Below are positions 25,201-33,963 of a stretch of DNA of 64,000 nucleotides, piece by piece (within the stretch, counting starts at the first letter, position 1; each line of letters begins with the position of its first letter). Source of the stretch: Phlebiopsis flavidoalba (Eukaryota > Basidiomycota > Agaricomycetes > Polyporales > Phanerochaetaceae); NCBI GenBank assembly GCA_035772785.1, contig JAOCPU010000010.1, positions 310,001 to 374,000 of the forward strand, written 5' to 3'. The position numbers and the translations under genes are program-made. The notes beneath the pieces were generated by a model. The model had not been told where the DNA came from and did no database searches. It was given only the letters and a program-made list of their open reading frames with translations.

Positions 25201-26322
25201 CAGAAACGCAAGAGTGGACGATTAGGCATGCGAGCGTTGCGTGACATGCTACGCTCTCTGAAGAGGACACAATCAGCAGGGCAGCCGATGCCGGTGGCAT
25301 CGCAACCCATTCCGGCGTCATCGGCTAGCATGGCTTACAGCACGACTTCCTCCCTCAATCTTGCAAATCTTCCCAAACCGCCAGACCCATCAGTCAGTCG
25401 TCGTTCTCGCGCGAAGACTAGTACCGGTCCCGAGTCCGTCAAAATCCCTTCGAGAACATCCCAACTCTCCGTATGTCACTTCTTCGTCGCTACAACACAA
25501 GCTTTCACCGCGGCGGCCATCCCTTGCTTCGCTTTTCAAGCTTGGTCAGAAGGGCAAATCGGCGACCGTCAAGAGCAGCCCGTCGTCAGATTTCAGACGT
25601 GAGCTGTCTATCGATGACTTGCAAAGTGGATCGTTCAGTTCATGCCATGCAACAAACGATGATGAAGACTGGGATCGGGTTGAGTATGGGCCGGACCTAG
25701 ACGCTATCATTCCCTTGTCCGCCTCGGGCTCAGACACTGTACGGAAGCGTAAAGGCCCGGCGTCTTTACACTGCTCATGACGTTCGAAACCCCGTCGTCA
25801 AGCACTCAGTCGTCTAAAGCAAACCCGAGTTCAAGCCAGGCATCTGTCGTCTCCTTTGACCAGCCCTCCACGCCATCTCGAGCGCGGTCGCAGCTCCCCC
25901 CTTTACCAACAGAGCCCGGCACAGCACGCTCACAAACACGTTCTACAAAATTGTCCGACGTCAGGGAGTATACAGAGCCCGACGGCGAAGTTCCTCGGCG
26001 CGTGCGACGATCGCTTTCCAAACACAAGAGGCAGTCATACGCAGGCCCCAGCACCCGACGCCCTTCGTCTCGAGGGGGGAAGGGAGATCATGCCACAGGC
26101 TCATTGCGCTCGCCTCCACCTCAGTTATGGCCAGGTACCCTTCCGCCCGATCTTAGTCCCGGTCATACATTCAGTGCACTCCCTGAAAACGGATTAATGC
26201 TGGCAATGACGCCCGAGAATATCCGGCCTTTGCTGGAGAACGCGAAGGATGTTTACTCACGTTGCTCTCACTGTATTGAAGAGCTGAAGCAGTTGCTTGC
26301 TATGCACCCTAGATCCTCGTAG
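22298..26322 (+). CDS. large serine-rich protein with ENWDDDF repeats (possible Byr4-like cytokinesis regulator)
   Basis: The first clear exon follows an intron acceptor and reads LTENWDDDFEFQSVNEGH. The same acidic motif recurs twice in other frames of the next 350 bases: TENWDDDFQDN near 22497 and AENWGDDFEDD near 22600. A long low-complexity Ser/Pro-rich middle follows, with basic patches such as RRRLRKKSRP (23000), SVGKKWG (23200) and KHEKSVDRLLSLVGFDQDTP (23430). A conserved-looking helical segment LKIPARISQAQMGLRRDLGM (24355-24415) comes next, and the C-terminus is MLAMTPENIRPLLENAKDVY to a TAG at 26320-26322. There is no catalytic domain. WDDDF-type acidic repeats recall the Byr4/Bfa1 scaffold that restrains the Spg1 GTPase in septation, but this link rests on motif resemblance only. 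At least six frame breaks or introns split it. The start exon is not determined. Confidence 0.5.
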
Positions 26323-27654
26323 GGTCCGACGCTGGCGTCTCTTTTTTTGTTGATCAATAGCTGATTTGCTCTGTGAACTCTGTATTATACCTGCTGATCT
26401 CTGCTGTTTGCTCTCGTACATACTCCTGACTTGCTGCTTTTTGGTCTCTTCGCAATTATTGTGATTTCTCTCATTGATGTACACATGTCTGCACTCTTGT
26501 TGAATTTTTGTTAAACGTATGCAGTGCCCAAGGTGCTGTATTGACTAGTAAAATGTGACTTATTGCAAAAGGCACTAAAACTGTTGTTTTTAAGCCTTTG
26601 TCACACATTACAAATCTCACTGGTACTATGTGACAAGCTGCTTTGGTATTACTTGAAAGCATATTCAGTGTAAAATATGGTATTTGCTGGTATACCGCTA
26701 TTGCTGTCGTTACCATTATACTTGCTAATCTATGTTATGACTGTTACTGCTATATACACTGCCTATATTGTAGCTAACATGCTAGTTTTATCATTACTAT
26801 TGCTATAATTACTGTTATTGCTATTACTTTTACTGCTACTATATTATCAACTCTCTTATAACTTTGTAATTAATATTATCACTGCTACTGCTGCTATAAT
26901 CATACTCACTTAACAGTCATCAGCTGTGTTTATATTGATCTTATATATTGGATTGAATACATTGGATTCCAAAGAACACTCATTGAGAATTCTATTTGAG
27001 CATATAATGTTATTAAAAAGAGTATCTCTTTTATTTGAGATAAAGTCATTAAAAACAGACAACTCTTAATACAAGCAATGTTTGCTTTTAACATCCATCA
27101 CAATAGTGTCAGGCACATATCATCTATTGCAATTATGCTCTAGGGAATATGTAGAGCTATTCTTGGGCTTAAATTTCTATTAAGCAAATTTTGTAAAATA
27201 ATTCTTGTAGCTTAGGTTGTATGCCAAAATATAATTATATTAGAAGTTGTGTTTATTGGATGCCTAACCTTTTTTGGCACAGTTTTAGATTTTCAAGATA
27301 GAAAAATTGATTGGGCACCTATTTTATGTAATATAATATGTGAATATGTCTGATATACCTGTTCTTGTTATTTAGTTGGCAAACAATTGACTTTTAGGTA
27401 GTTCAGTGGTAGACATTGTTTGGAGCAATACCAATAGTCATAGTTGTATTCTAGCACATTTAGAATACTATCACAATATTAATAGTGCTGATTTATTGCT
27501 CAAAAAAGTTGTTTTTTCTAAATGAAACATTTTACAGATGTTACAAAACTACTGGATTTGGCTAGGTACTAATGGCATATAATGCAATTATATAGAAAGG
27601 CCAATTTCCAATAATTTTTACTTTAAATATTATTATACAATTTATTTGGAATTT

Positions 27655-28095
27655 CTTTATAATATTATTATTATAGAAAATAAGATCTTTTGCAAAATAA
27701 TAATTTATTTGTAATTCAGTTAAGAGTTCTATTGTAAGCAATGAAACCTTTTGTGATATATTGAAATAAATTACTTTCTGTTATATCAATATATCAATTT
27801 TTCTCCTTTAAATGCTTTTCAAACAACTCTATTATTGATATCATAATCATAGTCTTAGTTTAAAACATTAGTTTGATTTGTTAAAGATTAATGTAGGCAA
27901 TAATTTAACCAAATCAGGCTGTGTGCTTCAATGAGCTAGCTTTGCTTAAAATAAAATTACTAAAATTGGGTTAAACTACAATTATTCTGCTAGATTTCAA
28001 ATCAAATTGTCATATATGAGCTTTACTTTAATCAGTTAGCTACATCCCAATCTAAATTAGATGGCACTTTTATGACTATGCAGAAATTGCCATTA
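27655..28095 (+). repeat. diverged direct repeat, copy 1
   Basis: This segment aligns by eye with 29,362-29,700. Shared landmarks in order are AATATTATTATTA, an AAGATCTTTTGCAAAAT versus GAGACCTTCTATAAAAT block, ATTAGTTTGA, TTAATG, a GGCTG-C-CTT block, CAAATCAAATTG, GGGTT and AGATTTTG-CTT. Identity is modest, so this is an old duplication or two copies of one element. Confidence 0.5.
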
Positions 28096-28145
28096 GATTT
28101 TGTACTTTAAAATACAATATAAAGGTTCTATTTTATTTTATAATA

Positions 28146-29016
28146 CAGTGACTGACAAAAATGTGTGCACACAGCTTGGATATTGAGCATGTAAAGAATA
28201 TATTGTAAGACATTCATATGTGCAACTACAAGAAAACAATTTTCTTGTAGAATGCTATGGTAATAAATATTATTTTCAGAATTTACATATATACCATATG
28301 TGGCAATTATAATGGTACAATAAACAAATACATTAGAATTGCACTAATAGAAGTTTCTTTTATTACACAGCCAAAGAAAAAAGATATGCATTTTGCGTAC
28401 TAATGATAGAATATCTTGATTCATGAGTGATTGTATAAAAAAGTATGCATAATATGTATTTGATGCCATTATTCAACGAATATTAATTCTTTCTATTACA
28501 GCTATGTGTAAAATACTATTTAGTTTATATTGGCTATAAAAAAGTATGTGATGATTTTTGATTTTTGTCAGCTATAGAAAAAAAACACTGAATATGTGAG
28601 AGAAAAGGCAGCTATACCATTGCAAAGTGTGGCAAGTTACAAAAAAACTCACATTTTTACTTTACTTGCTCTAAATTGTTGTGGCTATAATATATAGCTA
28701 GCTATGGTCAGCTATAATGCATTATATATACAGTATAGGGATAGTGTGAAAATATTTTTCAAGCTTGACATTTAAATACAAAATATTTTTGTTACTGTAC
28801 AACAAAAGAATCTCTGATAGAAGCACATTTAATAAATTTGCTTACTATCCAATGACTATTACTACTTATAGTACATGTGTATACATCAAAAATAGCTCTT
28901 CATGCTATTTTATACAATCTCAATTATATTCATGCAATAGCTTTTCTTATGGATATCTTATTCAAAATTCTTTGAACATTCAATATCTAAATAAGACATA
29001 CTTTCGTCAGTCACTG
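28146..29016. mobile_element. Tc1/mariner-like TIR element, degraded
   Basis: The left end at 28146 reads CAGTGACTGACAAAAATGTG after TA. The right end, read on the other strand from 29016, is CAGTGACTGACGAAAGTATG and is also bordered by TA (29017-29018). The homology extends inward (GATATTGA-C-T--AAAGAAT). Terminal CAGTG with TA duplication is typical of Tc1/mariner. The 871-base interior is too AT-rich and broken to show a transposase. Confidence 0.6.
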
Positions 29017-29220
29017 TATATATAAATTGTCATTATAATTTATTTTTTGCATTTTATATAAAATATCATATATAATATTAAACTGCAATATTAGTGAATT
29101 TAAGTAATAATATTAAGAAGATCTCTTTTATTATTTCGACATTGATATATAATTCATGAATGATTTATTGCAATATGATTAAAATAGTAAAAACTATCTG
29201 TCAATTCCAAAATCAACCTA

Positions 29221-29290
29221 CAGTGACTGACAAAAGTAGGTCACATTTAGATATTGGGCATTCAAAGAATTTTAAATAAAATAGTTCATT
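29221..29290 (+). repeat. orphan terminal repeat of the same TIR family
   Basis: It starts CAGTGACTGACAAAAGTAGG and matches the right terminus of the 28,146-29,016 element over about 60 bases (TAGATATTGGGCATTCAAAG). It is a solo end from a second, decayed copy. Confidence 0.6.
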
Positions 29291-29361
29291 TAATATAATT
29301 AAAATGAACAGGGGCCTGCTTCAATCTGTAAAATGATTAACTAATTCAATTGTTATTTGTT

Positions 29362-29700
29362 TAAATATTATTATTACAGAGAGTGAGACCTTCTATAAAA
29401 TGATTAAACAATTAGATTTATAATTCATTTAAATATTCATTTCTATCTCTTTGAGTGCTCTTCAATAACTCTCTTGCCAGCTGTATAAATATTGTCTTTG
29501 TTTAGAGATATTAGTTTGACCTGTTAATGGTTTATATAGCTAATGTCTTGATTTAATTAGGCTGCACTTTGATTAGTCAGCTGCGCTTCAAATCAAATTG
29601 CCTATATTGGGTTGTGCTTTCATTAGTCAGCTGCGTCTCAAATCAAATTACCCATATTTGGGTCACGCTTTGATAACTAAGCAAAGATTACTATCAGATT
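29362..29700 (+). repeat. diverged direct repeat, copy 2, with internal tandem units
   Basis: Partner of 27,655-28,095. At 29,565-29,680 it contains two to three tandem units of about 50 bases with the core TTAGTCAGCTGCG then TCAAATCAAATT and GGGT. The first copy shows only decayed versions of this unit. Confidence 0.5.
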
Positions 29701-29885
29701 TTGCGCTTCAAAGCGTAGAATGAGGCCTCATTCCGTTCCGTAATATATATAGAAAGAATTGATATAAAACAAACACAGAAAGAAATTTGGACGACTTATC
29801 TGATAAGACAAGCTTTGTATGGAATAAATATCATGAGAAATTTTGGCAACTGCGATTTCATCGTTACCAATGACCACCATGTCTG

Positions 29886-30290
29886 TTGCACATGATCTTG
29901 CCTCCAGATTGCCCTCATGCATGCCTTTTTACGTTGACTTGCGGTAGCACCACCGCGGGAAAGCTAGTTACCAGTATAGAGATGAAAAAGCCTGTCGCAC
30001 TTGTGAAGGCTGTATCTGCACAGAGACAAAGTTTTGCAGCAATAGTTGAGCCACGAACGTTGCCACAAGTCCTCAAGAACCCTAAAGAACTTTTAGAAGA
30101 TGCATTGACGAAACGGATCACCCAAGGAGGTGTAGTAGAAGCAGGCGATGGCACTAAAGCTCTGCACGAGTCTACCCACGGATTGACTTGGATCCGTAAT
30201 ACCCTGAGCTGCGGGTCAGTCAGTGGCATTTCTAAGGGCCTGACTCAGATCCACACGGGTATTTGGGCACAGATCACCTGTGACCCATAA
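29886..30290 (+). CDS. uncertain open frame in repeat region
   Basis: A 134-codon frame with balanced composition (LPQVLKNPKELLEDALTKRI, GGVVEAGDGTKALHEST). I recognise no domain. Its 3' end runs into the hairpin-rich repeats at 30,230-30,320. It may be part of an unrecognised transposon gene or chance. Confidence 0.25.
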   Translation: MHMILPPDCPHACLFTLTCGSTTAGKLVTSIEMKKPVALVKAVSAQRQSFAAIVEPRTLPQVLKNPKELLEDALTKRITQGGVVEAGDGTKALHESTHGLTWIRNTLSCGSVSGISKGLTQIHTGIWAQITCDP

Positions 30291-30319
30291 GTCCGAGTCT
30301 TATGAGTCTGGGTCACAGG
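30279..30319. repeat. hairpin with CCTGTGACCC arms
   Basis: CTGTGACCCATAAG is followed within seven bases by CTTATGAGTCTGGGTCACAG, giving an imperfect hairpin. The arms TGACCC/GGGTCA and CAGATC recur through 30,180-30,560 with two copies of CCCATGGGTTTTC (about 30,469 and 30,545). The region is probably built from small inverted-repeat elements. Confidence 0.5.
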
Positions 30320-30960
30320 TCTACCTGTCAGAAATGCTTTAAAATAAAGGCTGACATGGCTGTAGTGAGGTATGTATGATATATTATATACATATATGAT
30401 ATTGATAATGGCATAGGTGTATCTGAAACATGCATACAAGTATTATATGAGCAAATCTATGAATACTCCCATGGGTTTTCTCAAATTCAAATCCTTGACC
30501 CAGATCTGCCACTGACTCATGGCCACAGGTGACTCAGATCCACGGATCAGTATACCCATGGGTTTTCCCACAGCTCTACCCACAAGTACCTGTGTGGGTG
30601 ACCTAGACTTGTGCAGAGCTTTAGGCAATGCGGTCTATAACCTGCTCTCCGCAGTCTCCGCCTGGTCTAGGTATGACCTAGAGGTAAGTTCTTCTTTCTA
30701 TCAATAACTCTGGTTCTGATTGTTAATGGCAAAACCAGGTGTATACACCCAGTATCCCCAACATTTCCAAGCTGCTACAAAATTCCGAGTTGTCAGAGTG
30801 ATAGAACGAGACATTCAGGGGCTACGGGTAAGTATTTGCATAGTTAAGTTCAAACATTGCCTAATATCACCCTTCAATGTAGCATAAAAATTGGGCCTCA
30901 AGGAGCCTTTCTCTAATTTTCCAGCATCATACATAATAAAATAGGGTATATGCTCAATCG

Positions 30961-31790
30961 GTGGTTTTCACGGCGTATTGGGGAATGCCCTGGATAACTT
31001 TCTTTTGCTCTGGAGATTTGGTGGACAGTTGTTGTGCCAGACAAAGAAAGAGCAAGCACTTCTCATGGCACACCAGACATGATTATCTCCAGCAAGTATG
31101 GGCAAAGGGTATGCATCATGGAAGTTGCATACTTTCAGGACTCCGCCCGAGGCCTTCTAAAAGACCATCACAAGCACGGCCAGAGAGTGCGGCGCACTTG
31201 TGGTTCTGATGACTTCTGTCAGGCGCAACAAGCCTAACACAACGGAGGTCACTTCTGAGGCCAAGTGCTTTGTCCAAATGCTCCTCACTGGCAAAAAGAA
31301 AGACTATTCACGCTCAAGCCTACAAGACCGTGACCTTGTGGAGTATTTGCAGACTGGTGAGCTGGAAAGGTTTTGCAAGGTGAACAATACCGTAACCATC
31401 AGGGCCACAAAAAGAGCAAAGATGGAGAAAAGAGCAAAGATGGAGAAAAGAGCAAAGATGGAGAAAAGAGCAAAGATAGAGAAAAGAGCAAAGATAGAGA
31501 AAAAGAGCAAAGATAGAGCGCCCAAAGGCAATCAAGAGAAAGGAAAAGAAGACAGAGAAAGAGAAAAAGGAGCCGAAGAAGCGTAAAGCCCCAGATCATG
31601 CCCTTTCTGACTTCATCAGCAAGTGCTTTAAGAGCCCACGCAACCTGTACAGCTATAGGGCGTGGGATGGGATTGGCAAATTCTGCGCAATCTACGTCTC
31701 CGCCGGAAAGTGTAGCAATGTCCTCCTTGGCAAAGACATTGTAGTTGATGTGAGCTTTTCTCTGGCATTTGGGATCTATGGTATTTGACT
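30961..31790 (+). CDS. broken hypothetical gene with KRAKME repeats
   Basis: Two overlapping frames join into one protein: PDKERASTSHGTPDMIISSK then VCIMEVAYFQDSARGLLKDH (31040-31190), switching frame near 31190 to VVLMTSVRRNKPNTTEVTSE and the lysine-rich tandem repeat, then KRKAPDHALSDFISKCFKSP. The pair PDMI...IMEVAYxQ, about 14 residues apart, faintly resembles the D...(D/E)xx signature seen in some fungal PD-(D/E)xK nuclease relatives. I could not identify a complete core. The position among repeats suggests a transposon-borne gene. Confidence 0.3.
31409..31516 (+). repeat. 18-bp tandem repeat, six copies
   Basis: The unit AAAAGAGCAAAGATGGAG (later copies GATAGAG) is repeated about six times with one-base length changes at the edges. 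In the plus frame it encodes the hexapeptide KRAKME or KRAKIE. Confidence 0.85.
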
Positions 31791-31893
31791 TCTATCTCCA
31801 GGGATTGTAGTGGTTTAGATCCTTCCTTCTGTTTGTGTAGCAGATAACACATGAGGAGCTGGCAGGCACTTTATCTGTAGTGAAGGACAAAAG

Positions 31894-32026
31894 GTAAACC
31901 CTTGGATATCTCGAACCTAACTCCTACCCCTATCCCTACCTCTGAAAAACCTCTACCTTTGCTCAGGGATAGGGGTTTTTCAAAGGTACACAGGAGGGGT
32001 AAGAGTATTATCCAAGAGTTTGAAGG
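31894..32026. repeat. imperfect inverted repeat
   Basis: CTTGGATA at 31901-31908 with CTCTGAAAAACC at 31940 pairs with GGTTTTTCAAAGG at 31973 and TTATCCAAG at 32009-32017. The arms are about 50 bases around a short loop. It is probably a small foldback element or MITE adjacent to the copia LTR junction. Confidence 0.5.
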
Positions 32027-32053
32027 GTGTAATTCATCTAAAGCTCATATATC

Positions 32054-32548
32054 AGGCGCAGGGTCCGAGACTCTCGTCTGGGACTGGCAGAGCAGCAAAA
32101 GCTAACTCTGTGGCCTGTAGGACGCAGTGGTAACGCGCGGTCTGACGACGTAGTCGTAAGGCCCAATCTAGCACACAACGGAGTAAGTGTCTATGCTCGA
32201 GGGAACGATGAGCGATATATTATATACCTAGCACACAACGGAAGTAAGTGCTAGGGAACGCGTAAGCATACATGCATAACACAAGCGTAAAGTCGGAACT
32301 TACTCTATGCTCGAGGGAACGATGAGCGATAGAGTAAGGGAAGCGAAACTGATCCCTATATACTGGAGCCCTGCGCACAGACCAGGCTTACATAACGTGG
32401 GAAAGTGACTCGCAAACGGGGGTAGAGTCCATGTGAGCAGGCAAGATAAACTACGTACTAAGTCCGCACAAGAGATAAGCGACCATAGGAGACATACAAG
32501 AGACAAAAGAAAACATAGAGTGCCAGGCAACGAGCCACAACTTCAACA
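32054..32548 (-). repeat. copia 3' LTR (outer end truncated)
   Basis: It matches 55,397-55,894 nearly base for base, with roughly a dozen differences, mostly single substitutions or one-base length changes. It ends with TTCAACA (TGTTGAA on the element strand). It lacks the outermost TGAGCG present in the other LTR, so its distal edge is truncated or rearranged. Internal repeats of GCTCGAGGGAACGATGAGCG surround hairpins. Confidence 0.9.
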
Positions 32549-32566
32549 CTCCCCCTAGGCGAGATG
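32549..32566 (-). promoter_or_regulatory. copia polypurine tract
   Basis: On the minus strand CCTAGGGGGAG directly precedes the TGTTGAAG start of the 3' LTR, the expected plus-strand primer site of a copia element. Confidence 0.8.
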
Positions 32567-32573
32567 TCCTAAA

Positions 32574-33963
32574 CGAGTCCGAGAGCCTTGGTATGGCGGA
32601 TGTGAGCTTCAGCCGGTAAGGACTTGGTGAAAATGTCGGCAGGATTGTCGGTTCCGGGGATGCGGACGAGCTTGACGAGACCGGAGTTGAAGTCTTCATG
32701 AACGGATGGAGTGAGCACGGATGCGCGTGTGCTTGGTTCGATGCTTGACGTTTGGAGCTGTTGAAGCATCCACTGCGCTCTTGTTGTCACAGTGCAGAGA
32801 GACCGGGAGTTCGAGTTTGTGTTCGATCTGTTCTGCGAATGCGCGAAGCCAACGGAGTTGAAGGCAGGCTTCGTGAGCGGCGAAGTATTCCGAGTCGAAT
32901 GTTGAACCGGCCACGGATTGTTGCTTGCGCGAACGCCAACAGACTGCGCCACGGCCAAGGAAGAACACCCAGCCAGAGGTGGATAGCGAGTCGTCGATGT
33001 CGCCAGCGAAGTCGGCGTCAGTGAACCCGGCGAGGTTGTTGACAGAGTCGGAGTGGCCGAGACACAAACGCAGACCGGAGGTGCCACGAAGGTAGCGGAG
33101 GATGTGTGGGGTGGCAAGGTTAACATGCCGTTCGGAGGGGTTGGATTGGTATTGACAAAGCTTGCTAACAGCGAAGGCGATGTCGGGGGCGTGTACCGAG
33201 CATGGCGTACATGAGCGAGCCGAGGATACTGCGGTATTGTTTGATGCGAGAGGGTGGGCAGAGAGAGACGTCGTCGGGGTTCTTCTCAATCTTGACATTC
33301 GCCGGCAGCGGTGTAGCGACCGGGTTGCAGTCGTCGAACTGGAACCGCTTGAGGAGCGACTCGATGTAGAGTTCTTGATCGAGGTAGATGGCGCGACTCC
33401 CCCTATCCCGGGTGACCCTAACGTTGAGGTAGTGCTTGAGTTCGCCCAAATCCTTGAGACGGAACTTGTCGCGGAGTGCCTTCTTGGTTTTTCTTCGATG
33501 AGGCTGAGGCGATTGGCCAGCATCGTAAGGTCGTCGACGTAAACAACGAGAATTTCGTGGGCTCCCCCTCGTCGACGTACAAAGATGGAGACGTCCCCTT
33601 CATCGCGGCAGACGAATCCGATTTCCTCGAGACAGGCCTGTAGCGTGAGGAACCATTGGCGTCCTGCTTGCTTAAGGCCGTAGAGAGCTTTGATAAGGCG
33701 GCAAACCTTGCCCTCTTCCGTGACAAAACCTTCTGGTTGCTCCATGTAGATCTCCTCGTCCAAAGTACCGTTCAAATACGCTTGATCAAAGTCGATTTGA
33801 TGTACTTCCCAGTCAAGTTGTGCGGCCAGCGCGATGAGGTATCTCCAACTTTCTAAGCGGGCGACGGGAGCGAAGGTTTCATCGATAAACCGATCGAATT
33901 TCTCCCGTCCGCGTTGTAGCGAACCTCCGCCTTTCGACCTTTGGAAGGTCGAACCAGTTCCCA
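32574..33963 (-). pseudogene. copia pol 3' part: reverse transcriptase and RNase H
   Basis: Reverse transcriptase and ribonuclease H domains of a Ty1/copia polyprotein. From right to left: WELVRPSKGRK, DETFAPVARLESWRYLIALA, LDWEVHQIDFDQAYLNGTLD, EEIYMEQPEGF, CRLIKALYGLKQAGRQW and the catalytic VVYVDDLTML (33,530-33,550). After frame breaks come the copia-type GELKHYLNVRVTRDRG, YRSILGSLMYAMLGTRPRHR, TDADFAGDIDDSLSTSGWVF, SRKQQSVAGSTFDSEYFAAH, LRWLRAFAEQIEHKLELPVS and HCDNKSAVDAS. The end reads EAHIRHTKALGLV with the stop close to the polypurine tract. It is separated from the upstream half by the 2.5-kb DNA element. Confidence 0.9.
33959..33963. repeat. 5-bp target duplication, left copy
   Basis: TCCCA here and at 36,470-36,474. 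Deleting one copy plus the insert restores copia codons that read AQGTWELV on the minus strand, the normal sequence at this point. Confidence 0.85.

Larger units (their letters stand above)
26323..29750. repeat. AT-rich relic island
   Basis: About 3.4 kb of very AT-rich sequence with almost no open frames, in sharp contrast to GC-rich genes on the left and mixed repeats on the right. It contains a TIR element (28,146-29,016), a further TIR-like start at 29,221 and diverged direct repeats. It looks like old transposons that have drifted towards AT. Confidence 0.7.

Noticed and set aside
31409..31516. CRISPR-like regular repeats
   Set aside because: Units are contiguous without spacers, and this is eukaryotic DNA.
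31304..31599. Phenylalanine/leucine-rich membrane-like peptides on the minus strand
   Set aside because: They are the reverse of the 18-base lysine-rich tandem repeat.
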